Of a stretch of 64,000 nucleotides of DNA, positions 51,309 through 64,000 are shown in pieces. Source of the stretch: Rubrivivax sp. (GTDB lineage Bacteria; Pseudomonadota; Gammaproteobacteria; Burkholderiales; Burkholderiaceae_C); contig JAHBZT010000003.1 in NCBI GenBank assembly GCA_019635315.1, forward strand, positions 682,001 to 746,000. Reading direction: 5' to 3'. The notes beneath the pieces are model-generated. The model did not search any database. It worked only from the letters and a program-made list of their open reading frames with translations, and was not told the origin of the DNA. A program made the translations under genes and the position numbers. Positions within the stretch are counted from its first letter, which is position 1; the number at the start of each line of letters is the position of its first letter.

Positions 51309-52508
51309 ATGGACACGATGCCCGACTTTCTCGACCTCGTCCGGCGCAGCGGCCTGCGCCCGCTGCAACTGGGCGGCCGCTCGCTGCTGCCCATCGTGCA
51401 GGGCGGCATGGGCGTCGGCGTCTCGGCGCACCGGCTGGCCGGCAGCGTGGCGGCGATGGGCGCGGTGGGCACGATCTCGTCGGTGGACCTGCGCCGCCAC
51501 CACCCGGACCTGATGGAGGCCACGCGCGACTGCCGCGTCGGCGACGAGGCCAAGGCGCGCATCAACGCCGCCAACCTCGAGGCGCTGCGGCGCGAGATCG
51601 CGGCCGCGCAGGCGCTGGCCAGGGGCCGCGGGCTGCTGGCCGTCAACGTGATGCGCGCGGTGCAGGCGTACGCGCCCTCGGTGAGCTGCGCGCTGGAGGC
51701 CGGCATCGACGCCGTCGTCGTCGGCGCCGGCCTGCCGCTGGACCTGCCGGAGCTGGCGCGCGAGCACCCGGAGGCGGCGCTGGTGCCCATCCTGTCGGAC
51801 GCGCGTGGCGTGCAGCTCGTCGTGCGCAAGTGGGAACGCCGCCAGCGCGTGCCCGACGCCATCGTCATCGAGCACCCGCGCTGGGCCGGCGGCCACCTCG
51901 GCGCCGCGAAGGTCGCCGACCTGCAGGACGAGCGCTTCGACTTCGCGAATGTCGTGCCGCAGGTGCTGGCCTTCCTGCGCAGCGCCGGGCTGGAGCGCGA
52001 GGTGCCGCTGATCGCCGCCGGCGGCATCCGCCGCTTCGAGGACATCGTGCGCGTGCAGTCGATGGGCGCGGCGGCGGTGCAGCTCGGCACCCCTTTCGTC
52101 GCTACCGAGGAGTGCGACGCCGACCCGGCCTTCAAGCGTGTGCTCGCCGAGGCGCGCGACGAGGACCTGGTCGAGTTCACCAGCGTCGCCGGGCTGCCGG
52201 CGCGCGCGGTGCGCACGCAGTGGCTCGCCAACTACCTGGCGGCCGAGCCCCGGCTCGCCGCGGCGACGCACAGGAAGCCGCGCTGCACGCTGGCCTTCGA
52301 CTGCCTGGCGCAGTGCGGGCTGCGCGACGGCCTCGCCGGCTGGGGCCAGTTCTGCATCGACACCCAGCTCGCGGCCGCGCTGCGCGGCGACGTGAAGAAG
52401 GGCCTGTTCTTCCGCGGCGTCGGTGCGCTGCCCTTCGGCACGCGCATCGCCAGCGTGCGCGAGCTGATCGAGCGGCTGCTGACGCCGGCGGCGGCGCTGC
52501 CGGCCTGA
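51309..52508 (+). CDS. nitronate monooxygenase
   Basis: A 399-aa FMN-dependent enzyme of the nitronate monooxygenase/2-nitropropane dioxygenase family that oxidises alkyl nitronates to aldehyde and nitrite. Key parts are LLPIVQGGMGVGVSAHRLAG, AMGAVGTISSVDLRRHHPDL, LLAVNVMRAVQAYAPSVSCA, DAVVVGAGLPLDLPELA, HPRWAGGHLGAAKVADLQ, PLIAAGGIRRFEDIVRVQSM and GAAAVQLGTPFVATEE (FMN phosphate binding). Length is typical for the longer subgroup. Its stop is seven bases from the stop of the convergent hybrid kinase. Confidence 0.9.
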   Translation: MDTMPDFLDLVRRSGLRPLQLGGRSLLPIVQGGMGVGVSAHRLAGSVAAMGAVGTISSVDLRRHHPDLMEATRDCRVGDEAKARINAANLEALRREIAAAQALARGRGLLAVNVMRAVQAYAPSVSCALEAGIDAVVVGAGLPLDLPELAREHPEAALVPILSDARGVQLVVRKWERRQRVPDAIVIEHPRWAGGHLGAAKVADLQDERFDFANVVPQVLAFLRSAGLEREVPLIAAGGIRRFEDIVRVQSMGAAAVQLGTPFVATEECDADPAFKRVLAEARDEDLVEFTSVAGLPARAVRTQWLANYLAAEPRLAAATHRKPRCTLAFDCLAQCGLRDGLAGWGQFCIDTQLAAALRGDVKKGLFFRGVGALPFGTRIASVRELIERLLTPAAALPA

Positions 52509-52515
52509 CCCGCGC

Positions 52516-55095
52516 TCAGCCGCCAGGGCCGTCCGCGGCCCCGGCGTGCCGGTCCAGCAGCGCCAGCAGCCGCGCCACGACCAGCGGCTTGGTCAGGTAG
52601 TCGTCGAAGCCCGCGGCCTCGCCGCGCGCGATGTCCGCCGGCATCGCATTGGCGCTGACCGCGACCACCGGCGTGCCGCGCAGCTGCGCGTCCTCGCGCA
52701 GCGCACGCAGCACGGCAAAGCCGTCCATCTCGGGCAGGTGGATGTCCAGCAGCACGAGGTCCGGGCGCAGCGTGCGCGCCAGTGTCAGCCCGGCGGCCGG
52801 CGTCTCGGCCGCGCACAACCGCCAGCGCGGCCGCATCGCGACGATGTCCTCCACCAGCCGCAGGTTGGACGGGTTGTCCTCGATGTAGAGCACGCAGCGG
52901 TCGGAGCCCATCGCCGGCGCGCCGCCGGGCGCGGCCTCGTCGCCGTCGCCGTTCGCGGCGGCCGGCGCCGCCGGCTTCGCGCGCGGCAGGCGGAACCAGA
53001 AGACGCTGCCCTGGCCGGGCGCGCTGGTCACGCCGATCGTGCCGTGCATCAGCTCGACGAGGCGCTGCGAGATCGCGAGCCCGATGCCTGTGCCCTCGAT
53101 GCCGGCGGCCGCCGCGTCCAGGCGCTCGAAGGGGCGGAACAGGCGCGCCTGCTGCGCGGCGTCCAGCCCCGGCCCCTGGTCGGCGATCGCGATGCGCCAG
53201 GCCTCGCCGTCGGCCTGCAGCGTCAGCTGCACGCGGCCGCCTTCGCGGTTGTACTTGACGGCATTGCCCAGCAGGTTCAGCAGCACCTGCTTGAGCCGCG
53301 TGCGGTCGGCGCGCACGGTGGCCCCGGCGGCAGCCGCCGCGTCCGGCAGCTCCACGACCACTTGGCGCGCCGCGGCCAGCGGCTGCACCAGCGTGCCGCA
53401 GTCGGCGAGCAGCGGTGCCAGCGGCACCGGCTCCAGGCTGACCTCCATCTGCCCGGCCTCGATGCGCGAGAGGTCCAGCACCTCGTTGATCAGCGTCAGC
53501 AGGTGGCGTCCGGCGGCCAGGATCTCGCGTACGCGGCCGGCGGCGCGCGCGTCGCCGGCGGACTCCAGTTCCAGCAGCTGGCCGAAGCCCAGGATGGCAT
53601 TCAGCGGCGTGCGCAGTTCGTGGCTCATGCGCGAGAGGAATTCGCTCTTCGCGCGGTTGGCCGCCTCGGCCTCGTCGCGCGCGGCGCGCAGTGCGGCGGT
53701 GCGTTCCTCGACACGCTGCTCGAGCTCGCCGGCGAGCTGCTGCAGTGCGCGTTCGGCCTGCCGGCGCTCGGTGATGTCGCGCACCACGACCTGGGTGCTC
53801 AGGCCCGGCTCGTCGGCATAGGGCGCCGCGGTGACCTCGACGTCGACCACGCTGCCGTCCAGCCGCAGGTAGCGCTCGGCCAGCGGCGGCACCGCGACAC
53901 GGTCGCCCAGCAGGCGCTGCCGGCGCTCGTTGACGGCCGCATGGTCGTCGGGGTGGATGCGCTCGAGCACCGGGCGGCCGAGCAGCTGCGCCGCGTCGTC
54001 GGCGCCGAACAGCTTCAGCGCCGCCGGGTTCAGGTACATGAAGCGGCCGGATCGCGTGACGAAGATGGCGTCCGGCGCGCTGTCCAGCAGCATGCGGTAG
54101 CGGCGCTCGCTGCGCTCCAGCGCCAGCTGGCGCCGCGCCGACTGCCACAGCAGCAGCGCGATGACGACGCCGAACAGCAATGCCGCCGCGGTCAGCGCCT
54201 GCAGCACCAGGCGCTCGCGGCCGCTGCGCGTGGCCAGCGGCGCCAGCGCGTTGGCCTCGGACAGGCCGACCACCGCCACCAGGCCGGTCGCCGGCAGGCG
54301 CCGCCAGCCGTAGATGCGCTCGATGCCGTCGGCCTCGCCGGGCACGCGGAACAGGCCGCGTTCCGCGTCGCGGTCGAGCAGGAAGGGGCGCTCGGCCGGC
54401 AGCCGGCGGCCCATCGCGCGCTCGAGGTCGCGGCTGCGCGCGAGGAAGCTGCCGTCGCGGTCCACGAGGGCGACGACGTCGTGCTCGGACAGCGCCAGCC
54501 GGGCCAGCCGCGCAGCGATGAAGTCCGACGGGATGGAGACGTTCATCGTCCCGGCGAAGCGCCCGTCGCGCAGCAGCGGGCGGTTGACGATGAAGGTCCA
54601 GCGCCCGCCGGCCAGCCGCGAGCGCACCGCGGCGCCGACATGCAGCCGGTCGGCGCCGTCGAGATGCACGCGGAAGTGCTCGCGGTCGGCGACGTTGACC
54701 TTTTCGCCGCTGCCCAGGTTGTTGTACAGCGTCTGTCCGTCGGCGCCGACCACGGTGACGTGGCTCGCCGCACCCGGCGGCAGCGCGGCGACCACCGCGC
54801 GCGCGCGCTCGTCGAAGTCCTGCGGCGTGCCGTCCACCCAGGCCCGGCGCAGTTGCTGCAGCGCGACGTCGATGCCGGCGAGCAGCATGTCCATCTGACC
54901 GGACATCGCGTCGGCCAGCTGCATCGCGCGCTGCTCGGTGCGCGCCACCATCTGGCGCTGTGCGTCCTGCTGCGAACGCAGCGACAGCCACCAGGTCAGC
55001 CCGGTACCGGCCAGCGTGAGCACCGCGACCAGCACCGCCAGCAGGCGCGCCCGCAGCGCCGTGCCGCCCTGGGTCGGTGCGAGCACGGCCTTCAC
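52516..55095 (-). CDS. hybrid sensor histidine kinase with C-terminal receiver
   Basis: An 859-aa membrane signalling protein. The first helix (LLAVLVAVLTLAGTGLTWW) is followed by a dCache-like extracellular domain (residues 45-285; ADGQTLYNNLGSGEKVNVAD, REHFRVHLDGADRLHVGAAV). A second helix follows, then a PAS domain (YRMLLDSAPDAIFVTRSG). HisKA is KSEFLSRMSHELRTPLNAIL with the phospho-His, HATPase has NLLGNAVKYNREGG and DQGPGLDAAQQARLF, and the receiver has VLLDIHLPEMDGFAVLRALR with the phospho-Asp. There is no nearby output regulator, so the signal probably goes to a response regulator elsewhere. It is single-gene, minus strand. Confidence 0.93.
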   Translation of the reverse strand: MKAVLAPTQGGTALRARLLAVLVAVLTLAGTGLTWWLSLRSQQDAQRQMVARTEQRAMQLADAMSGQMDMLLAGIDVALQQLRRAWVDGTPQDFDERARAVVAALPPGAASHVTVVGADGQTLYNNLGSGEKVNVADREHFRVHLDGADRLHVGAAVRSRLAGGRWTFIVNRPLLRDGRFAGTMNVSIPSDFIAARLARLALSEHDVVALVDRDGSFLARSRDLERAMGRRLPAERPFLLDRDAERGLFRVPGEADGIERIYGWRRLPATGLVAVVGLSEANALAPLATRSGRERLVLQALTAAALLFGVVIALLLWQSARRQLALERSERRYRMLLDSAPDAIFVTRSGRFMYLNPAALKLFGADDAAQLLGRPVLERIHPDDHAAVNERRQRLLGDRVAVPPLAERYLRLDGSVVDVEVTAAPYADEPGLSTQVVVRDITERRQAERALQQLAGELEQRVEERTAALRAARDEAEAANRAKSEFLSRMSHELRTPLNAILGFGQLLELESAGDARAAGRVREILAAGRHLLTLINEVLDLSRIEAGQMEVSLEPVPLAPLLADCGTLVQPLAAARQVVVELPDAAAAAGATVRADRTRLKQVLLNLLGNAVKYNREGGRVQLTLQADGEAWRIAIADQGPGLDAAQQARLFRPFERLDAAAAGIEGTGIGLAISQRLVELMHGTIGVTSAPGQGSVFWFRLPRAKPAAPAAANGDGDEAAPGGAPAMGSDRCVLYIEDNPSNLRLVEDIVAMRPRWRLCAAETPAAGLTLARTLRPDLVLLDIHLPEMDGFAVLRALREDAQLRGTPVVAVSANAMPADIARGEAAGFDDYLTKPLVVARLLALLDRHAGAADGPGG

Positions 55096-55290
55096 GCGGC
55101 ACCCCGGCGCTGGCAGCGGCCAGGGCCGCGCCCGGCGGCCGCGGGGGCAGCCGCCGGTTCTGGCGCGGCGTCGCCTGCGTCACTCATCGCTGGCCGTGGG
55201 GGGGCGGGTGCTGGGTTCCGGTCATGGCCGCGATCGGCCCTCGGCTGCGACGGCAGCCTGCCGGATTGTCCCGAGCCGCCTGCGATGCGG

Positions 55291-55301
55291 CTTGCTGCAG
55301 G

Positions 55302-55306
<5 letters not shown>
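55291..55306. promoter_or_regulatory. FNR/CRP-like box, site 2
   Basis: CTTGCTGCAGGTCAAG differs from the site at 51209-51224 in one of 16 bases. It overlaps the CHM isomerase stop codon and lies about 195 bp upstream of the hybrid kinase start, so it could act on the kinase. Confidence 0.3.
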
Positions 55307-60658
<5,352 letters not shown>

Positions 60659-60698
60659 CGTGCCGCCGCCAGCGGCGGGCAACGAGGAGGAGCAGCGC

Positions 60699-61220
60699 AT
60701 GCCGATCACCCTGCGCCGCGCGCGCGTCGAGGACGCCGAGGCCTTCGCGGCGCACATGGGCCACCCGCTGGTGCAGCCCATGCTGTTGCGCCTGCCCTAT
60801 ACCGACGCCGCGGTCTGGCGCACGCGCCTGGGCGAGACGCTGAATGCGTCCAGCGACCAGTTGCTGCTGGTGGCCGAGATCGACGGCGTCTTCGCCGGCC
60901 ACGGCGGCCTCGCTCCCGCCGGCACGCAGCTGCGCCGCCGCCACGTGATGGGCCTGGGCATGGCGGTGGCACCCGAGCACTGGCGGCGCGGCGTCGGCAA
61001 CGCGCTGATGCTCGGCCTGCTGGACTGGGCCGACCGCTGGGCCGGCGTGCTGCGCATCGAGCTGCAGGTCTTCACCGACAACGCGCCGGCGATCGCGCTG
61101 TACAGGCGCCACGGCTTCGAGATCGAGGGCACGCACCGCGCCTATGCGCTGCGCGACGGCGTCTATGCCGACGTGCACGCGATGGCGCGCCTGAACCCGC
61201 AGCCGCCGCGGCCGGCCTGA
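60699..61220 (+). CDS. GNAT family N-acetyltransferase
   Basis: A 173-aa acetyltransferase of the GNAT fold. Motif A is [20 protein letters not shown] (acetyl-CoA loop, residues 85-104), followed by [20 protein letters not shown] and [39 protein letters not shown] is the preceding beta strand. The group resembles YhhY/RimJ-type enzymes, but the substrate is unknown. A very strong GAGGAGG ribosome site precedes the ATG. It follows alaS by 40 bp on the same strand and is possibly co-transcribed. Confidence 0.88.
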   Translation: MPITLRRARVEDAEAFAAHMGHPLVQPMLLRLPYTDAAVWRTRLGETLNASSDQLLLVAEIDGVFAGHGGLAPAGTQLRRRHVMGLGMAVAPEHWRRGVGNALMLGLLDWADRWAGVLRIELQVFTDNAPAIALYRRHGFEIEGTHRAYALRDGVYADVHAMARLNPQPPRPA

Positions 61221-61335
61221 GACCGGAGCGCGCGGCGGACCGGCCGGCGGGGCGCGAGACCACGACACCGGCGCGGCGCCGCAACGGGCGCGCCGGGGTG
61301 GACAATCGGCGCTCCGCCCGCCCCTGCCCCTGCCG

Positions 61336-62121
61336 ATGCGACCGCTGCGCCTGCCCACCGACGCCGACCTCGACGACTTCGAACGCGTCTGCGGACGCCT
61401 GGCCGGCTTCGACGCCCGGCTGACCTTCGAGTGGGTGGACGGCTGGCTGACCGGCCTGGCCGCCGCCCCCGAGAGCGCGCAGCCCGCGGACTGGCTGGCC
61501 CGGCTGACCGAGGACGCCTTCGAACGCGCCTTCGCCGACCCCGAGGACCATGCCGAGGGGCTGCGCGTGCTGGAGGACCGGCTGGCGCGGCTGCGCGAGC
61601 AGCTCGACCCCGAGCGCCTGGACGATCAGCCGGACGCGCTGTGGCTGTCGCCGCTGCTCGCCGAGTGGACGGACGAGGATCGGGCGGCCATCGTCGCCAC
61701 CGGCGAGGTGCCGGCCGAGGAGGCGGCACGGCTGCAGACCGGCGCGCTGTGGGCCGAGGGCTTCGGCGAGGGCTTCACGCTCGCGCTGGCGGGCTGGGAG
61801 GGCGCAGACGGCGTGGCCGACGACGAGGAGGCCACCGCGGCGCTGCGCGAACTGATCGACCACCTCGGCGTGCTGAAGCTGGCGCCGACCGAGGAAGCGT
61901 ACGGCCGGCACCTGGCGCGCTACTACCCGGACCAGGACCCGCCGGACCGTGACGCGCTGCTGGACGCCGCGTGCTTCGCGGTGCAGGACATCCGGCTTTG
62001 GTTCGTCGACCACTCGCCCAAGCCCGAGACGCGGCGCGTCGCGCCCACGCCCGGTCGCAACGACCCCTGCCCCTGCGGCAGCGGACGCAAGTACAAGAAG
62101 TGCCACGGCGCCCTGGCGTGA
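61336..62121 (+). CDS. UPF0149/YecA-family protein with SEC-C zinc motif
   Basis: A 261-aa protein. The N-terminal two thirds match the UPF0149 (YgfB/YecA) helical fold: [57 protein letters not shown] and [18 protein letters not shown]. The last 20 residues are the SEC-C zinc motif [20 protein letters not shown], also found at the end of SecA, suggesting zinc-mediated contact with SecB, ribosomes or other partners. The precise role is unknown. It is a separate gene between the GNAT gene and coaBC. Confidence 0.9.
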   Translation: MRPLRLPTDADLDDFERVCGRLAGFDARLTFEWVDGWLTGLAAAPESAQPADWLARLTEDAFERAFADPEDHAEGLRVLEDRLARLREQLDPERLDDQPDALWLSPLLAEWTDEDRAAIVATGEVPAEEAARLQTGALWAEGFGEGFTLALAGWEGADGVADDEEATAALRELIDHLGVLKLAPTEEAYGRHLARYYPDQDPPDRDALLDAACFAVQDIRLWFVDHSPKPETRRVAPTPGRNDPCPCGSGRKYKKCHGALA

Positions 62122-62158
62122 GCCGCGGCGTCGAGGCGGCCTGATAGAGTCCCGCGCC

Positions 62159-63379
62159 ATGTCGCAAGCGCTCGCCCTGCAGGGCAGACATCTCGTGCTC
62201 GGCCTCAGCGGCGGCGTGGCCTGCTACAAGGCGGCCGAGCTGGTGCGCGAGCTGGGCCGGGCCGGCGCCACGGTGCAGGTCGTGATGACCGAGGCGGCGC
62301 AGCAGTTCATCACGCCGGTCACGATGCAGGCGCTGTCCGGCCGCCGCGTCGTCACCGACCAGTGGGACGCCGGCGTGGCCAACAACATGGCCCACATCGA
62401 GCTCTCGCGCGAGGCCGACGCCATCGTCGTCGCCCCGGCCAGCGCCGACTTCATCGCCCAGCTCGCGCAGGGCCGCGCCGGCGAACTGCTGCCGCTGCTG
62501 TGCCTGGCGCGGCCGCTCGAGCGCTGCCCGCTGCTGCTGGCGCCGGCGATGAACCGCGAGATGTGGGCGCACCCGGCGACGCAGCGCAACGTCGCGCAGG
62601 CGGTGGCCGACGGCGCCGTGCTGCTGGGCCCGGGCAGCGGCGACCAGGCCTGCGGCGAGGTCGGCGACGGCCGCATGCTCGAGCCCGCCGATCTGTGCGA
62701 GGACATCGTCGCCTTCTTCCAGCCCAAGCGGCTGGCCGGGCGCTCGGTGCTCGTCACCGCCGGCCCCACCTTCGAGGCCATGGACCCGGTGCGCGGCATC
62801 ACCAACCACAGCAGCGGCAAGATGGGCTTCGCGATCGCGCGCGCCGCGGCCGAGGCCGGTGCGCGCGTGACTCTGGTTGCCGGCCCGGTGCACCTGCCCA
62901 CGCCGCGCGGGGTGGCGCGCATCGACGTCACCAGCGCGCGCGACATGCTGGCCGCGGTGCTGCCGCAGGCCCCGCGCCACGAGGTCTTCGTCGCCACCGC
63001 GGCGGTCGCCGACTGGCGGCCTGCCGACGTGGCCGAGCACAAGATGAAGAAGGACGGCAGCGGCCGCCCGCCGCGCATCGAATTCGCCGAGAACCCCGAC
63101 ATCCTGGCCACGGTGGCCAGGCTGCCGGCAGGCCAGCGCCCGTTCTGCGTCGGCTTCGCCGCCGAGAGCCGCGACATGGTGCAGCACGCGCGCGAGAAGC
63201 TGGCGCGCAAGGGCGTGCCGATGATCGTGGCCAACCTCGGTCCGGCGACCTTCGGCCGCGACGACAACGAATGCGTGATCGTCGAGTCCGGCGGCGACAC
63301 CACGCTGCCGCGCGCCGACAAGCTGACGCTGGCGCGTGCGCTGGTCGCCCACATCGCCGACCGGCTGAACGCCGCATGA
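62159..63379 (+). CDS. coaBC: bifunctional phosphopantothenoylcysteine decarboxylase/phosphopantothenate synthase
   Basis: A 406-aa coenzyme A biosynthesis enzyme. The CoaC half (residues 1-190) is a flavin decarboxylase: [58 protein letters not shown] and [18 protein letters not shown]. The CoaB half has [60 protein letters not shown] and [26 protein letters not shown] eight bases before the ATG may be its -10 box. Its stop overlaps dut (ATGA), the usual coaBC-dut arrangement. Confidence 0.97.
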   Translation: MSQALALQGRHLVLGLSGGVACYKAAELVRELGRAGATVQVVMTEAAQQFITPVTMQALSGRRVVTDQWDAGVANNMAHIELSREADAIVVAPASADFIAQLAQGRAGELLPLLCLARPLERCPLLLAPAMNREMWAHPATQRNVAQAVADGAVLLGPGSGDQACGEVGDGRMLEPADLCEDIVAFFQPKRLAGRSVLVTAGPTFEAMDPVRGITNHSSGKMGFAIARAAAEAGARVTLVAGPVHLPTPRGVARIDVTSARDMLAAVLPQAPRHEVFVATAAVADWRPADVAEHKMKKDGSGRPPRIEFAENPDILATVARLPAGQRPFCVGFAAESRDMVQHAREKLARKGVPMIVANLGPATFGRDDNECVIVESGGDTTLPRADKLTLARALVAHIADRLNAA

Positions 63380-63825
63380 GCACCGTCGACGTCCGCATCC
63401 TCGACCCGCGCATGGCCGGCCAGTTGCCGGCGTACGCCACGCCGGGCAGCGCCGGCTTGGACCTGCGCGCCTGCCTGGACGCGCCGCTGGTGCTGGCGCC
63501 CGGCGACGCGGCGCTGATCCCCACCGGGCTGGCCATCCACCTCGGCGACCCGGGGCTCGCCGCGATGCTGCTGCCGCGCTCGGGGCTGGGCCACAAGCAC
63601 GGCATCGTGCTGGGCAACCTGGTCGGGCTGATCGACAGCGACTACCAGGGCCCGCTGATGGTGAGTTGCTGGAACCGCGGCCGCGAGCCGTTCACGGTGC
63701 AGCCGCTGGAGCGCATCGCGCAGATGGTCATCGTGCCGGTGGTGCAGGCGGCCTTCCGCGTCGTCGACAGCTTCGACAGCTCGGCGCGCGGCGAGGGCGG
63801 CTTCGGCTCGACCGGCAGGGGCTGA
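63376..63825 (+). CDS. dut: deoxyuridine 5'-triphosphate nucleotidohydrolase
   Basis: A 149-aa dUTPase that hydrolyses dUTP to dUMP, giving dTMP precursor and keeping uracil out of DNA. The five family motifs are present: [66 protein letters not shown] and the C-terminal [12 protein letters not shown] (flexible Phe-loop). Length is typical. The ATG overlaps coaBC. The stop is followed by a stem-loop at 63845-63865. Confidence 0.97.
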   Translation: MSTVDVRILDPRMAGQLPAYATPGSAGLDLRACLDAPLVLAPGDAALIPTGLAIHLGDPGLAAMLLPRSGLGHKHGIVLGNLVGLIDSDYQGPLMVSCWNRGREPFTVQPLERIAQMVIVPVVQAAFRVVDSFDSSARGEGGFGSTGRG

Positions 63826-63844
63826 CGCCCCGGCGGCCTCCAGG

Positions 63845-63865
63845 TGAACCGGCCTGGCCGGTTCA
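63845..63865 (+). terminator. stem-loop after dut
   Basis: TGAACCGG and CCGGTTCA form an 8-bp stem with a 5-nt loop, 19 bp after the dut stop and between two convergent genes. No T-tract follows, so termination may be bidirectional or factor-assisted. Confidence 0.55.
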
Positions 63866-63912
63866 TCCGATCCCCGCGGGGGCGGGCTGGGCGCAGCCCG
63901 GCCCTGGGGCGC

Positions 63913-64000
63913 TCAGTGCAGCGGCGTGGCCGGGCCCGGTGCGGAGCCGCTGCCCAGCACCGTCACCGGCGAGCTGCCGACGGTGCGCGCCTCGATCTCC
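63913..64000 (-). CDS. C-terminal fragment of an unidentified protein
   Basis: The minus strand from the right edge to the stop codon at 63913 reads EIEARTVGSSPVTVLGSGSAP followed by GPATPLH. The frame is open over all 29 codons and converges on dut, but the fragment is too short to name. Its Gly/Ser/Pro-rich end suggests a flexible C-terminal tail. It could also be non-coding. Confidence 0.4.
   Translation of the reverse strand, partial: EIEARTVGSSPVTVLGSGSAPGPATPLH

Overview
The window is very GC-rich chromosomal DNA (codon third positions almost all G or C) from a Betaproteobacterium. It most likely belongs to Burkholderiales, near the Rubrivivax/Leptothrix/Ideonella group. This is inferred from gene neighbourhoods (ispE-lolB, mutM/mutY, rapZ-recN-nadK facing hrcA, tolB-pal-cpoB, coaBC-dut), from frequent GTG/TTG starts and ATGA/GTGA overlaps, and from Burkholderiales-type intergenic repeats. 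No phage, transposase, CRISPR array or rRNA was seen. Nearly all of the sequence is core or metabolic genes packed tightly.

1-10 kb: ispE (cut by the left edge), lolB and a secreted TPR protein on the minus strand face mutM, a dynamin-like GTPase and mutY, then a large winged-helix/ATPase regulator. 10-16 kb: a minus-strand operon nadK-recN-rapZ-LON-domain gene diverges from hrcA; then a nitroreductase and a CAU-anticodon tRNA. 16-26 kb: an HNH endonuclease gene, then a TetR gene with a perfect 14-bp palindrome upstream and a fatty-acid beta-oxidation cluster (acyl-CoA dehydrogenase, DUF2147, FadB-like, FadA-like, enoyl-CoA hydratase, SGNH hydrolase, SDR).

26-33 kb: an acyl-CoA thioesterase, an Atm1-type ABC exporter, a MacB/Lol-like ATPase-permease-adaptor set and a LysR regulator. 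33-38 kb: divergent sugar-acid genes (glycerate 2-kinase, cupin, HpcH/HpaI aldolase versus SMP-30 lactonase and a carboxymuconolactone decarboxylase-like protein), then a DUF4394 lipoprotein. 38-45 kb: pyrC coupled to an NYN/OST-HTH protein, htpX, a peroxidase-related protein and an MsbA-like flippase. 45-50 kb: tolB-pal-cpoB, a YeeE/YedE sulfur transporter coupled to tcdA, and two tRNA-Lys genes. 50-58 kb: a CBS/half-MgtE protein, nitronate monooxygenase, a hybrid histidine kinase, a CHM isomerase and a succinate-semialdehyde dehydrogenase. 57-64 kb: a Phd/PIN toxin-antitoxin pair translationally coupled to alaS, then a GNAT protein, a UPF0149/SEC-C protein, coaBC, dut and the tail of one more gene.

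The most unusual content is non-coding. Three copies of a 233-237 bp palindromic element (26486-26720, 41869-42105 and 42157-42389) fill the only two long gene-free stretches, both between convergent genes. Each copy has near-perfect 27-32 bp inverted ends, internal hairpins whose two sides change together between copies, and a conserved 39-nt central loop. This looks like selection on a fold, and it matches no element family I can name.
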